Shown here piece after piece: positions 1-12,454 of a stretch of DNA of 64,000 nucleotides. The notes below the pieces were generated by a model. It saw only the letters and a list, made by a program, of their open reading frames with translations. It was not told where the DNA came from and did not search any database. Source of the DNA: Aselliscus stoliczkanus (lineage: Eukaryota; Chordata; Mammalia; Chiroptera; Hipposideridae); the NCBI GenBank assembly GCA_033961575.1, contig CM066738.1:66253478-66317477 (forward strand), in the 5' to 3' direction. Position 1 is the first letter of the stretch, and every line of letters begins with the position of its first letter. The translations under genes and the position numbers were made by a program.

Positions 1-80
1 ATTCTGTCACATACATGATTTGGAATTATGCAATTATTTTCTAGTCTGAAGCTTGTTTTTATAATGATATGTCCTGAGAA

Positions 81-408
81 CAGTGGTTGGCAAACTGTGG
101 CTTGCCAGCCACATGCGGCTCTTGAGGTACGTTCCATCTCAAAAGTTTGCTGACCCCTGGAACTGCCAATCCTGTCCCTCACGACAATTTAAAAATTATT
201 CAAGAGCCATACATATATTTTTACATAATCACCATTATGTGAATAATATCCTTTAAAAGTTTTATAAATGAAACTATGACACTTTTATTTTCATTTTCAA
301 TTTTACTTCAGAGCCACATGTGCATACCCAAAGACCCACATGTGGGTCACAAGCCCCAGTTTGCTGACCCCTGGCAGCTCTTCCATCTCAAAAGCTTGCT
401 GACCCCTG
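81..408. mobile_element. Non-autonomous hAT DNA transposon
   Basis: The left end (CAGTGGTTGGCAAACT) and right end (AGCTTGCTGACCCCTG) form imperfect inverted repeats. The flanks are cctgagaa at 73-80 and ccttagaa at 409-416, an 8-bp target duplication with one mismatch, as expected for hAT. The interior is AT-rich and has no transposase frame, so this is a MITE-like copy mobilised in trans. The terminal motif ctcaaaagtttgctgacccctg also occurs at about 139-160, and a second terminus sits at 358-374, so the terminal block is repeated inside the element. Confidence 0.75.
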
Positions 409-429
409 CCTTAGAAGATCAAAAGTTTT

Positions 430-900
430 AGATTTTGATGAGGTACGATTTATTTTAACTTTCAGTTCTTTCTGTCAGAGATCATGCTTTCAGTGTTTTA
501 CCTAAGAAATCTTTGCTTAACCCAGCTTGTGTTCTTCTAGTAATTTTATAGTTTAGATCTTACATTTGGTCTGTGATTTATTTTAAGTTATTTTGGTCTA
601 TGGTGTGTGGGGAGTGTGAGAATAGGATATACTTTGAAGTAACAATCTACATTAATTTATATTGAATATAAATATCATTTGTTCTTCTGAGAATTGTTAT
701 CTTAGCACTAAGTCTTCCAGTCAATAAATATGGAACATATTTCCATTTATTTAGATCTTTTAAAATTTCTCTTAGCAGTATTTTATAGTTTTTAGATCTT
801 GGCCTTTTACTTCTTCTGTTAAGTTTATTCCTAATTATTTCATCTTTTGATGCTATGATGAATGTAATTGTCTTTTTCTGTTGTAGAACATAATGCTTTG
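430..900 (-). mobile_element. Old L1 ORF2 fragment
   Basis: Read on the minus strand, this matches ORF2 sequence downstream of the reverse transcriptase domain (antisense of the conserved 'cttaaatgtaagacc' stretch and of the segment after the catalytic YADD box). Stops and indels are frequent and no frame is kept. It is an ancient dead insertion. Confidence 0.6.
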
Positions 901-904
901 ATAA

Positions 905-1800
905 ATGTATACACATATATTGTGACATGTTTAACACAGTAAGTGTAGTTAACATCCATTACCACACATAGATATAATTTTTTTCTTGTGATGAAAGCTT
1001 TTGAAAACTACTTTTTTGGAAACTTACTAATATAAAATAGAGTATTGTTAATTATAGTCACCATTATGTACATCACCAGGACTTGCTTATCTTACAACAG
1101 GAAGTTTGTACCTTTAGACAACCTTCACCCTTTAACCAAACCCCCATCCCTCACCTCTGGCAACCATCAGTCTGTGCTCTGTATGTATGGATTCTTTTTT
1201 AGATTCTACATATAAGTGAGATCATATAGAATTTGTCTTCCCCTGTCTGACTTATTTCACTTAAAATAATGCCCTCAAGTTCCATTCACATTGTTGTAAA
1301 TGGCAGGATTTCCTTCTTTCTCGTGGATCAATAATATTCCATTGTGTTCTGGATGTGTATATCTATGCATATATCTCTGTCCTGTCTCTGTCTCTGTCTT
1401 TATCACTATCTCTATTTCTGTCTATTTAATCTATATCTATATGTATCTAACCATCAATCTATATGTATCTATATCTCCCACATTTTCTTTATCTATTCAT
1501 TAGTCAATGGATACTTAGATTGTTTTTATGTCTTGTTATTTTTAATAATGCTGTAATAAACATGGGGTCCAGCAGTGGAATTGCTGGGTCATATAGTAAT
1601 TCTATTTTAATGTTTTTGAGAAACCTCCATAAAGTTTTCCATAATGGCTGCACCAATTTACATTCCTACCAACGATGCCCAAGGGATCCTTTTTCTCTGC
1701 ATCTTCACCAGCATTTGTTCTTTCTTTTCTTTTTTATAATAGCCATTCTAACAGGTATGAGGTGATATCTTATTGTGGTTTTGATGAGTTGATCTGTTTT
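905..1800 (-). mobile_element. Old L1 3' end (ORF2 C-terminus and 3'UTR)
   Basis: This is the antisense of an L1 3'UTR and ORF2 C-terminal region. It includes the conserved block antisense to 'tatgatctcacttatatgtagaatc' (around 1200-1225) and the cysteine-rich tail region at about 1630-1690. A CTGTCT/CTATCT-rich microsatellite at about 1375-1500 has grown inside it. It is decayed. Confidence 0.7.
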
Positions 1801-1814
1801 TCAGTAGTTCTTTT

Positions 1815-4800
1815 AAAAATAATTTTTAATTCTTCAATTACAGTTGACATACAATGTCATATTAGTTTCAGGTGCACAACATAGTGATTAAACAATTATA
1901 TAAATTATGAAGTGATCACCCTGATAAATCCATGTCTCCAAACCCCGTCCTATCTGGTAACCATCAAAATATTCTCTGTATCTATGAGTTTGTTGCTGGT
2001 ATGTTGGTTCATTTATTTTGTTTTTTAGATTCCACATATAAATGAAATCATATGGTATTTTTTTTCTCTGTCTGACTTATTTCACTCAGCAAATACCCCT
2101 TAGATCCATCCATGTTGTTGCAGGTGGCAAGATTTCATTCTTTTTTATGGCTGAGTAACATTCTATTGTATACATGTACCACTTCTTCTTTATCCATTTA
2201 TCTACTGATGGACACCTAGGTTGCTTGCATTATTTTGGCTATTGTAAATAATGCTGCAAGGAACATATGAATGCATATGTCTTTTTGAATTGATGTTTTG
2301 GGTTTCTTTGGATAAACACCCAGAAGTGGAATTACTGGCTTCTCTTTAGTCTCTTGTAATATCCTTTGTTTTAAAGTCTGTTTTGTCTTATATAAGTATT
2401 GCTACTCCAGGTTTTTGTTTGTTCATTTTCATTAAATATCTTTTCTTCCCTTTACTTTCAGCCTGTGTCTTTCAATCTGAAGTGAGTCTAGTAGGCAGTA
2501 TATGTAAGGGTCTTGTTTTCTTACCCATTCAGCCACTCTATGTCCTTTGATTAGAGCTTTTAATCCATTTACATTTTTAAAATGTTGATAAATATGTAGT
2601 TATTGCCATTCTATTATTTCTATTTTTGATCTTTTTCTTTTCTTCTTCTTAAAGAAGTCCCTTTAAAAAAATTTTTGTAATACTGATTTGGTGATGATGA
2701 ACTCCTTTAGCATTTTACTTGTCTGGGAAACATTTTATCTGTCCTTCAATTCTAAATCATAGCTTTGCTGGGTAGAGTAATCTTTGCTGTAGGGCATTGC
2801 TTTTCATCACTTTGAATATTTTCTGCCACTCCCTTCTGGCCTGCAGAGTTTCCATTGAGGAATCAGCTGACAGTCTTATGGAGGTACCCTTGTAGGTAAC
2901 TAAGTGTTTTTATCTTATTTATTTTAAGATTCTCTCTTTGTCTTTAACTTGTGTCTTGGTGTGGGCTTCTTTGGGTTCATCTTGTTTGGGACTCTGCACT
3001 TCCTGGGCTTGTATGTCTTTTTTTTTTTTTTTTTTTTTGCCACGTTAGGGAAATTTTCCATCATTGTTCCTTCAAAAACGTTTTCAACTCCTTGCTCTTT
3101 CTCTCCTCCTTCTGGTACCTCTATGATGTAAATGTTGGTGCACTTGTTGTCCCAGAAGCCACTTAAGCTATCCTCACTTTTCTGGATTTTTTTTTTCTGT
3201 TCTGATTGCGTGTGTTGTTATCTTATCTTCCAAATTGCTGATTTGATATTTTTGTTTCATCTAATCTACTCTTGATTCCCTCTAATGAATTCTTCATTTC
3301 ATTTACTATAGTCTTCATTTCTGACTGGTTCTTTTTTATGTTTTCTATCTCTGTTTTTATGTTTCCTATCCCTTTGTTGAAGTTTTCCCTGAGATCATTG
3401 AGCATCCTTATAACCAGTGTTTGGAATTCTGCAGCTGGTAGATTTCTTGTTTCCATTTTATTTAGTTCTTTTTCTGGAGAATCGTTCTGTTCTTTTGTTT
3501 AGGATATGTTTCTTTGTCTTCCCATTTTGGTTGCCTCCCTTTGTTTGTTTCTATGTATTAGGTAGAATTGCTATGTCTCCTAGTCTTAGTAGAATGGTGT
3601 CTTGTGGGGCACAGTGGTGCAGTCTCTCTGGTTACCAGAGCCAGGTAGTCCAGGTGTATCCCTCTGTGCCATGTGTGTGCTCTACTGTTATAGTTGAGTC
3701 TTGATTGCTGTTGGCACAACAATGGGAGGGATTGATTTTTAGGCTGATTGGTTGTGAGTGTTGGCTGTGACTACAGAGAAAGAGCTGTTGTGCAGGAACT
3801 GACCCTATGGAGCAAGATTCACTTTAGCAGGGCTCTGATGCCTCCTTAGTCTGTCCTTTGAGTATGTCTTTTTTGTGGAGGGGGTTGGGTTGGGTGGTGC
3901 TCTGGAGCTAGCCACCAGGTGTGTAGGTTTTGGGGTGGGCTCTTTTGCAGGCAAACGTAGCTGCTACCTGTGCCCTGCTCAGGACCACTTGGTATGAGCT
4001 GCCAAGTGATCTGCAGATAGTTGCTACTTGTGCTGAGCTTGGAATTTCCTGAAAGAAGTTAAGCTGTGAACTTAAGCTGCCTGCTACCTGTGCTATTCTT
4101 GGGACTACTTGTCAAGTGGTATACAGCATGCCAAGACCAGATGCTTCTTGTTTGAGGTTTATAAAAATTTAAGAGATTGTAGGAATGTCCACAGCATGAG
4201 CCAGGACAGGCCTACTGAATGGAAAAGCCACTGGAAGTGGCTTGGGTAGGCCTACATGTTGGTTGGGGCAGAGTTTCAACATAGCGGGGTAAACAGTATT
4301 ATGTTACCTAGGTTTATGAAGACTCAGATATGGTGCCCGTCTGCGTCTTCACAGTGGGTGTGGGAGAGGGCTCAAAAAAGGAACAATGGCTTCTGTCAGC
4401 ACATCTGTCTGGGAGAAGCCTGACCCTTCAGCCCTTGACCTGAAGGCAGACAACTCAGTTCCTCCCTGTATGTCCCTAGTACCTTCCAAGAGCAGCCCCA
4501 GCACCAGAGCTCAGAGCGAGTTAGTCCATCAGTGAGTAAGTGTGTGTGCGGACCCTTTAAGAGAAATGCTTGGGATCCAGTTACCCTCTGTCTCACTCAG
4601 CTACAATCTCTGCTTGTTTTCACAGCTGGAAACTTATGGGGATTTCTCTCCTTGCTATTGGAACCCTGGCCTTGGGAGCCTGGTGTGGGGTTGGGACACC
4701 TTGTTTCTCACAGGGACTTCTGCAGTTGAGATATCCCTCCCAATTTTTAATCACACATGGGTGTGGACCAGCTTGTTTCCTGTCTCCACCCCTCCAACCA

Positions 4801-4970
4801 GTATCAATGTGGCTTCCTCTGTATATCCTTAGTTATAGCACTTCTCTTCAGCCAGACTTCTGTTAATTCTCAATGATGATTGTTCTGTAGTTTAGTTGTA
4901 ATTTTGATGTGGTCCTAGGAGGAGGTGAGCACAGTGTTTACCACATCTGTCGACTTGACTGGAACCTCTG
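1815..4970 (-). mobile_element. Internally deleted L1 (element G; shares its junction with element H)
   Basis: On the minus strand the order is 5'UTR (about 4970-3560), ORF1 remnant (about 3540-2690), ORF2 start and first part of the endonuclease (about 2640-2352), then an abrupt jump at about 2340-2350 to the last ~100 codons of ORF2 and the 3'UTR (2340-1815). Relative to the full-length L1 at 53-61 kb, about 3.2 kb is missing, covering most of the endonuclease and all of the reverse transcriptase. The same junction occurs in the element at 26.1-30.5 kb. This resembles the half-L1 (HAL1) class, which keeps ORF1 but lacks a working ORF2. Confidence 0.75.
2690..3540 (-). pseudogene. L1 ORF1 remnant in element G
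   Basis: The minus strand carries an ORF1p-like coiled-coil stretch (open at 3223-3456, with heptad-rich residues such as NFNKGIGNIKTEIENIKKN) followed by RRM and C-terminal pieces in other frames. A poly-T run at about 3019-3038 and several frameshifts break it. An intact product would be the trimeric RNA chaperone ORF1p that coats L1 RNA. Confidence 0.6.
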
Positions 4971-4974
4971 ATAT

Positions 4975-5075
4975 GTTTTATAGTAGTTTTATTATGATAT
5001 GGCTAGGCTTGGATATCTTTGTGTTTATTTCACCTGGAGTTAACTGAGTTTCCTTCCATGGCACATTCAGTGATG
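4975..5075 (-). mobile_element. Short L1 ORF1 fragment
   Basis: The sequence is similar to the antisense of the ORF1 RRM region ('tatgatatggctaggcttgg...' resembles 'tatgatgtgtcttggtgtgg...'). It is only about 100 bp and is weakly supported. Confidence 0.35.
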
Positions 5076-5760
5076 ACTTGTTCTGTTTTTAATTTTAATT
5101 TTTAGTTTTTATTCTGGATTTATTAGTGTTTCCTTGGAAAGTCTAAGACTATACAGCTTAAAAGTCAGACAATAATATGGACAAATATTATGCTCAAAGA
5201 ATTCCAACCAATAAGGTGTTCACTTTGTCAGTTGATGTGATTGTGGCATGGGCAGCATATTCAAATTTCATCTAGTTCTCCAGCCTCCTTTGCCTTTTAA
5301 TTTCTTCCCAGGTTGCTTTGTTCTTTCCCATGCATGTGGTAGCTTCCCAGTGCAAGCTATCTGGGGGACTTATGTTGACTTTCTATGGTTTCCTCATTTT
5401 TAGGTTTTTTCCCAGTTAAATTTCTGACTGGTCAGCTGCTTGTCCAAACTAGAACTATAATATCAGGTTATCAAAATTACAGCTTTTCCTAGTTTGTTTT
5501 CCTCCAACTTTGACACTTTTAGTTGATAAAATCACAAATTTTCTTCCTGTCTTGCAAATTGATGTTACATCTCCTCTGGAAATGAAGCTGCTATTTTTTG
5601 AGACTACCTCTACACTTGGTCAAGCCACTGCTTTTGCCAACTGAGTTGGATGGGGGCTGAGGAGGGTGAAGCAGGCTGCCTCAGGCAAAAATGCCCATGA
5701 TTCTTGCTGTTCTTCACCAGAATTTGAGCCGTTTTTCAAGAACCAAAATTTCTCATTTTG
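5076..5760. other. No recognisable feature
   Basis: AT-rich DNA with no convincing coding frame and no repeat that I can name. Confidence 0.5.
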
Positions 5761-5858
5761 GGGCTGGCCGAGTGGCGCAATGGTTAAGCGCTGGCTTGGG
5801 AAGCCAGTGGCCCTGGTTCGGGTCCCACATATGATGGCCAGTGACACTGCCCTCAAAA
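5761..5858 (+). mobile_element. Short tRNA-derived SINE (Rhin-like)
   Basis: The ~95 bp tRNA-like head has an A-box-like TGGCGCAATGGTTAAGCG and a B-box-like GGTTCGGGTCCC, followed by the constant segment GGCCAGTGACACTGCCCTC and an A-rich tail. Imperfect flanking repeats (aaaatttctcattttg and aaaattctcagtttg) fit a target-site duplication. The promoter boxes imply RNA polymerase III transcription and L1-dependent mobility. Confidence 0.85.
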
Positions 5859-5869
5859 CAAAAATTCTC

Positions 5870-5935
5870 AGTTTGTGTGTGTGCGTGTGTGTGTGTGGTT
5901 TTGATTGATTTTGAGAGCCCTGACATAACTGTATT

Positions 5936-5975
<40 letters not shown>
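5870..5975. repeat. (TG)n and (TA)n microsatellites
   Basis: A TG-rich run at about 5874-5898 and a (TA)n run at about 5939-5973, close to the 3' side of a SINE tail. Confidence 0.9.
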
Positions 5976-5977
<2 letters not shown>

Positions 5978-6112
5978 GTATGTGTGTATGTGCAGAGAGG
6001 GTTCATTGATTTATTCACACCATTATAACTGGAAATTTCTTATATGTCATCTTTTTAAAGGATAGTAATATCCTTTAAAATGTTTTTAAAGTTTTAAAAA
6101 AATATTTTAATG

Positions 6113-6570
6113 GCTGGCCGAGTGGCACGGTGGTTAAGAGCTGGCTTGGGACTCCAGCAGTCCCGGTTCTGATCCCACATATGAGGGCCAGTTACACTGC
6201 CTTCTACAGCTAAGATAGTGAACAGTTCCACCTGAAGCTGGGCTCCTGTGAGTCCTCAGGGACAGCGTAGCTGCAGCCCCTGCTGCAGTGGGCTGCCATA
6301 GCTACAGTGAGTGGCCAGCAGCCAATGTCAGTGGCTGACAGCCAGTGTGAGCTGCCAGGAGCTGCTGTGAGCGGCCGTCCAGAGGCCAGCAACCAATCTA
6401 CCTCACCCGGGAAGAGCACAATGACGATACCAACATGGGCCAGTGAAGCAATGTCCTCCACAGCTAGACTGAAGGTCAACAAAAAAAAAAGGACAGCAAC
6501 TTGTCTGTTCCCCTTCCCCGATTCCCCAGTGCTGTTCCCCTCCCCCAATTCCCGAATAAAATCTTTTAAA
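6113..6570 (+). mobile_element. Long composite SINE (tRNA head, ~300 bp body, CCCC-rich 3' module)
   Basis: It begins with the same tRNA-like head as the short SINE and then continues into a body (CTACAGCTAAGATAGTGAAC ... GGGAAGAGCACAATGACGAT ... ATGTCCTCCACAGCTAGACT). It ends in a pyrimidine-rich module (ccccttccccgattcccc ... aataaaatctttt). A target duplication of about 17 bp (aaaaatattttaatgg) flanks it at 6098-6113 and 6569-6585. The tail contains AATAAA. Confidence 0.85.
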
Positions 6571-6756
6571 AAAATATTTTAATGGATTTTTACAGCTAGC
6601 AACAGATTGTCTTTGGGGAGTAATTCTATAACTGTCCGTGTGTAGAATAAACTATGATAGCATGAAATTTATTTCATACAAAAGTCACAATGGTGCTCTT
6701 ATGCTTAAAATTAAGTATGATAAAATTAATAAATCTTAAAAATATTTTTACATGTT

Positions 6757-6870
6757 ATTGGTTAGCTCAGTTGTTTAGAGCATCAGGCTGATAACACCAA
6801 GGTTGCTGGTACAATCACTGCATGGGCCACTGTGAGTTGTGCCCTCCTTAAAATAGTCAACTATGCCATT
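6757..6870 (+). mobile_element. tRNA-Ile-like SINE fragment (VES-like)
   Basis: The head TTGGTTAGCTCAGTTGTTTA, then GAGC, TGATAACACCAAGGTTGCTG and a degenerate B box, resembles the tRNA-Ile-type heads of bat VES SINEs and the second head of the dimeric SINE at 62.2 kb. The tail is poorly defined. Confidence 0.6.
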
Positions 6871-6912
6871 GTAGCATGAAAGCAATATGTAATCAATGAC
6901 CATGGCTGTTTG

Positions 6913-7800
6913 TCACGTCCTGCGTGGCAAGGGCAAGTGGGACACGAGAGGGGCGACGCAGATTAAGGAAAAACAAGAGACAGAAGAAAGATAAGAGCGA
7001 GACCAAGGGACTCAGCCAAAGACGACTGAGCCCAAGGGACTCAGCCAAGGAAGACTGAGCCCCGAATCAGGTCAGCGCATAGCTTTTATTGAGAATTATC
7101 AAGGATGCAAACTGCAACAAATCATTAACGGTGGTTTGTAGTTCTCAGGATTTACACAGTCCTCTACTCCCCTGAAAGTGCTCTCTCCAGGGTGTACTGT
7201 GATTTACTCTTCCGTTAAAGGATTACCTTGTCTTTATTATGATAATTGCTATGAAACCCAGACTCGGTTTCTGTAAGTCACCTAAAATGTTTACTAAAGC
7301 TATCTTAACTATCTAGAAATCATCCTAAATCCTAGCAGTTAAACACAATCATAAAACTCACAGTATACTTGAGCTATACCAAAAGACTAGGAGTGGCTGT
7401 GTTTAAGGTAAAAGCATCTAAAATCTATTCGTTTGTAAATAACAATACCTAGCAACCAAAAGGGTTTCACACCTCTTATCCTACAGAGGGCTGCATCCGT
7501 TTCTCAGTCAAAGCTTCAGTATCTGTTGCTGCAACAAGGCACTGGGCAAAGGAATTCACACAAGGCTGATTAACAAATCCATGGTCAGCAGATGTCTTAG
7601 AGCTGCCTCTTACCGGGAACTCTCCTGGCCTGAAGTTTTAATCTTTCAGGAGACTATTCACAGTAGGGCCCTTAGGCAAATGCATCAGCTTCTCACAGGC
7701 CTGAGTTTTCTGGCCTGAGTTTGTCAGAGGCCTGTGCCTCAGTTTCCAAGGGGCTTGAGTCCTCAATATCTCAGTTCAGGGGTTCCCCATGGAACTACCG
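6913..7800 (-). mobile_element. LTR-like segment, probably retroviral
   Basis: This low-repeat stretch has LTR-like composition, a minus-strand AATAAA (TTTATT at 7084-7089), and a 28-bp direct repeat (agggactcagccaa plus cgactgag-like copies at about 6999-7060). It is not similar by eye to the other LTRs in the window. The right boundary and the family are uncertain, and no internal retroviral sequence was seen. Confidence 0.35.
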
Positions 7801-8168
7801 CCTGGCTTGGGTTGTCTCCCCTCTTTTAGGAGATCTTACCTGTCTTTGGCTGCGTAGCTCATTGGGGTACCACAGGAACATGTCACAAGTGTAGTGAATA
7901 TATTGTCTCCTATAGAAGAAAAGGCACATGGGTTCATAGAGGCAGGAGATATTACATGACCAACCATAAGGCAGCACCCCTAATATCCAGTGCTGAGCAG
8001 GGCAATGTGGCCTTGTCAGACACTGGATTGCTATCAGCTTCCCACAGCTGTTCCCCAATAAAAAATTTTTAAAACATGCTGAAGCTGTGAGAAAATAAAA
8101 AACCAAATTTTTTAAAGAAACACAGATATGATACAGAGAGAGGTGGCACATTCTTTCTCTTTATTATT

Positions 8169-8785
8169 TGCGGGGGACCAGCCTCCGCTGACCAGGGTTC
8201 AAGAAGGTGGACACGGCGTCGGCGGTTAAATGAAAGACAGAAACTGTTTGTTGCAGTAAAAGACAGAAAATGAGGGAGGAAAATAAAGAAGGGAGACAGT
8301 GGAGACACCGGGGGAATTAAAGAGAAAAGTGTCACATTTTATTACAATAACATGTCCTTTTTATAGGGACTTTTGACCATTATCCAATTACAAGTTTAAG
8401 TTCCACATGGTCTTGATGTATTTTTCTCTTAAGACCTTTAGTCCCTATAATTGTTCTCCTTAGGGCACACTGTGACCTTTTCTATAATCCCATCTATGAC
8501 AATCTCTTTATGACCCAGACTCAGTTTCTACATAATCTGTAATCCTGGGTGTGAATACTAAAGAGAATCTCACTTTTGATATTTAATTTTGGCTTAACTG
8601 TACCTAAAGTTCTCTCAAGACTTATCACAAACCTTAACAAAACATACATTTTGTAATAAAAACACAGGCTTCAAGGGAATACAAATTTGAGGAACACATG
8701 TCTAATCAACAGTACTTTCAGATTCACCAAGCCCACTAAAGTCAACCTGCATGCCCCTCAATATTGGGCTACACGGCCCTCAACA
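8169..8785 (-). mobile_element. Solo LTR, class II (ERVK-like)
   Basis: On the minus strand the segment starts TGTTGAGGGCC and ends CCCCCGCA, giving canonical TG...CA ends. It is flanked by a perfect 6-bp repeat, attatt, at 8163-8168 and 8786-8791. Six-base duplications are typical of betaretrovirus-like class II elements. No internal region is present, so the provirus was reduced to a solo LTR by LTR-LTR recombination. Confidence 0.85.
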
Positions 8786-8936
8786 ATTATTTCCATTTTT
8801 TTAGAAGAAATTTATCCAAATCTAGCTTAGAAATCTTATAATTGAATGAACAGAAAATATAATCAGGTGTTAGAATTTTCGGAGGAAGAGCTAGCAATAA
8901 TTTCCATGTATCTTAACTATATAATATAACAATTAT

Positions 8937-9026
8937 CTATATCTATCTATCTATCTATCTATCTATCATCTATCTATCATCTATCTATATCTATCTATCT
9001 GTCTATCTATCATCTATTTATCATCT
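8937..9026. repeat. (TCTA)n tetranucleotide microsatellite
   Basis: Interrupted tandem ctat units with several tcatc variants. Confidence 0.95.
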
Positions 9027-9273
9027 ATCTATCTGTGTAAATTTAAGTCTAATTGCTCGTGTGCCAAAATATGAACATTTCTCTAAACTAGGTTCCATGA
9101 TTTATAGGTCGATGTTAAAAAGGTAAAAGTTGTGAAAATGAATCATACAGTAAAAAATATCTGTCCATTCATTTGGAAATGGGTAAATAAAATATGCATC
9201 TTATTTACTCAGATAGAAACACAGTACAATGAATGTACTATACTACAAATCAAATTGAACTGGAGCATCTTTA

Positions 9274-9274
9274 T

Positions 9275-9319
<45 letters not shown>
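9274..9319. repeat. (TG)n microsatellite
   Basis: An almost uninterrupted gt run. Confidence 0.95.
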
Positions 9320-10923
9320 GGACCAGATAAGATAAAACTGGATAATGAGGCAATAATTTTCACAGCCCATCCCCAACACACACCCCTGCAGGAAAAGGTA
9401 GAGTTTTAAAAATAAAAAGAACAATTTTATCTGTTGTCCTCATTAAATTAATAAAAAGTAAAGTAATATTTTGAGTGATCCTTAGTGATATTTAACTTAG
9501 AATTTTATGTTTTCCAAAGAGAGCCTAATAATTTTTTTTCCTGAACCAAAACAGAATTTCTGCCTCATATTATTATTGTGTCTGTTTTTTTCTGTACAAA
9601 ATGTATCACGTCTTTTGATTTGGGGAGTGATTTGTTTACATTTAGAGAAACATATAATTTATAAACTGATTGATGGGAAAAGATATCATATCACTTTCCA
9701 ATATTTACTTTAAAAATATTATCTTTAAAAGAACTTACTGCTCAACTCTCTTTAATGTTGGGATAACTCTTTTATATGGCTTTATCAATTCAACTGTTGA
9801 ATTCTTCCACTTATCTTCTCTGTGCGTTGAAAGATGCTCAGTCATGCTTGTTGAATAATTGACGTGTATACTCTAATATGTTTATGAGGAGAAACTATTT
9901 GAAATTGCCAGTATTTGATCATTTTTGACCAACAAAAAATGTCAGCTTTGTAAAGTTCAATCTAGAGTATGTTAATTATGAAGAAGCTTCAATTCTAGTT
10001 GGGTCTCTAAACTTTTTCCTAGGACTCATTCAAAGGCTGGCTGTCCTTCATTATTTTGCTTACTTTTCATTTTTCCTTTCTTTCATGCTCCTATTTTTAA
10101 TATGTATTATATCTTATACCTGAACACTCTTTGTTTCCCTAAGTATATATAGCTATAAATTAAGTTATTTACAGCCCCACACTAGAAGTTCAAACCTTTA
10201 TTTGAACATGAATGTTTTTAAGTGAATTTCCTATGTGCATTTGTAAAACATCTCTGGTGAATTTCTTTTATGATTTTTAAAAATTAATCCTATTTCTCTT
10301 AGTCTTTACATTCCTTGAGTGTAGGTCCACTTCTATTAACTTACTCTGCATTGTGACAATTGAAATTAGCCAAGATCCTTAAGTGTCTACCAAATATCCA
10401 GGAATATACCAGGGGAGTGTGTGGAGAGGCTGAAGCAGCCTAGTGTGGGGAGAGAAGGAGGAAACTGGCTCTCTTAGTCCGTAGAGTTAAAAATTTGTAT
10501 AATATAGTTGATAGAAAATATACACATAATAATTTACACCCACATAAAAGTCTTTTTGGATGAAGAATGTTTTTAGAAACTTTTTAAGAATTGAATGTAT
10601 TAAGAATATAAGTTTATAGGAAGGTACAGAAAAAAAGGTAGCATATCTTTTATGAAAAACTCAGTCAGATTTCATGGAAGAGGAAGCTCCTGTTGTCTGA
10701 TAAACTCACTGGCCACCATCTGGTTCTCCTCATTAAAAGAGTGATCCAAGCAGAGGAACCTGCTGGTTGCAGCAAAGGTTGGAGACCAGTGGGTTTCCGG
10801 TGCTTAGCAGGAGGTAAGCAGTCACATTCCCTGTTGCCAAACACTTGAGGTCAAAGAGGGACATGTTCTGTTGATATACTCTGAAAGATGCCCGCAGCCA
10901 TGGGATCAGACTAATGCCCTTGG

Positions 10924-10926
<3 letters not shown>

Positions 10927-10963
<37 letters not shown>
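10927..10963. repeat. (TG)n microsatellite
   Basis: An uninterrupted tg run. Confidence 0.95.
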
Positions 10964-10966
<3 letters not shown>

Positions 10967-11093
10967 GAATCAAGATTTAAAAGAAGTTTTGGGAAAGCAC
11001 AGCTTTGACGTGCTCATTTTTATAATTTCAAAATTTGTATGAAGGAATTAAGGAATTTTATTTGGTTTCTTGCTAGAAGATTATATATATGGA

Positions 11094-11124
11094 GAGAAAG
11101 AGAGAGAGTGAGAGAGAGAAAGAT

Positions 11125-11173
<49 letters not shown>

Positions 11174-11174
11174 G
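11094..11174. repeat. (GA)n and (ATCT)n compound microsatellite
   Basis: A purine ga run at 11094-11121 is followed by about 12 tandem tcta units at 11126-11173. Confidence 0.95.
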
Positions 11175-12454
11175 TACATATGGTGTGCTGGAAACAATGA
11201 AATTTTGAATTGAATGACGAATTTGAATTCTGGTTTTATTTTTTAGTAATTCTGCACTTTATGTATCTATAAATGTCTCTGAACTTTATCTTTCTACATC
11301 TTTGAAAGGCCTTATTTACTTCACAGAGTTAAGCGAGATCAGATGAGGTATTTATGTAAAAGGACTGTGTAAGCAATGAGAGATACAAATGTTAGTTATC
11401 TTTAATACAATTTAGAGAATTTTATTAGAGGTCTGTAGAAAGAATAAATCATCTGTTACTATGCTCAAAAATGAATGGCAATGTTGCTATAATCTTAATG
11501 GCATGAAAATGGAAATTTAGTTATAATAAATCTGCTTAAGTGGTTCATATTTTGACACTTTCCACTTTCCCCGAAACACCCACTGGAAACTTAGAAATAG
11601 GATAAGACATTTTCTTATTGGTAATTGTAGAAGCATCAGTTTAGTTCAAATCAACATTTTATTTTGAATTCCTACTATAATGTCACAAGCTATGTCATTA
11701 GCGAGTTAGCATTTTGAAATTGTATATATGGGGGTCTGTTATTAAAATTCAAATAATTCCTCTTTAGGAGGAATAACAAAATAACCTGTGATTCATTGAT
11801 AATTAACACTGCATAATAAAGAAGTAAGATTCAAGATCATACCATCCTAATAACTCAGAGGCATGTTTACCATAATATCTCTACTGTTTATTAATCTAAG
11901 CCCTAATTTTGAGTTTTAGATGCATTAAAATAGATATGACTCTTAAGATCATTATTTTGGGTACCAACGAATAATATATAACATCTTAATATAATTGTAT
12001 CTCAACTGGTATCAGAGAAAAATGGACCAAGAGCAACAACATCTAGAAAATATTTCACTAATTTTAAAGAAAGTTTCATTAAAGTCTTCAATTCAAAGGT
12101 CTAATTCATAAATGTTTTGTACTTTTCTCATATATTCTCTTAAAGTAATAACATTTTATAAGATCAACAAGTCTCAGAGCAATAATAATTAAGAATCTGA
12201 AGGTGTTAGGAAAACAATCAAAATTAAATTTAGTATGATATTGACTGAAGATGATAAACCAAAGTTTTCTCAATAAACTCAATGGAATATCACAAGAAAA
12301 ATTCCACTGAAAACTTCCATATTCCGAATCTCATTCTGTCAGCCATATCTTCCTTCTTTATTTCTCTCGATAGCAAATGCTTGAAAACTTGCCTACACCA
12401 ATAGCCTCATGTCCTATTTTCTCTTCAATTGGCTGCAATGTGGTTACATTCCCC

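Noticed and set aside
5761..5858. Possible tRNA gene
   Set aside because: The cloverleaf-like head is repeated many times with A-tails and target duplications, so it is a SINE promoter, not a tRNA gene.
5620..6018. A minus-strand frame running through microsatellites and a SINE
   Set aside because: Its residues are mostly TH and YI repeats encoded by (TG)n and (TA)n, plus SINE sequence.
6913..8065. Possible host exon in the less repetitive stretch near the LTR-like region
   Set aside because: No frame of useful length with splice-site-like borders or a known domain was visible. The open minus-strand stretch at 8335-7795 overlaps the solo LTR and repeat sequence.
8937..9026. Possible CRISPR-like or regulatory array
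   Set aside because: It is a simple tetranucleotide microsatellite with no spacers.
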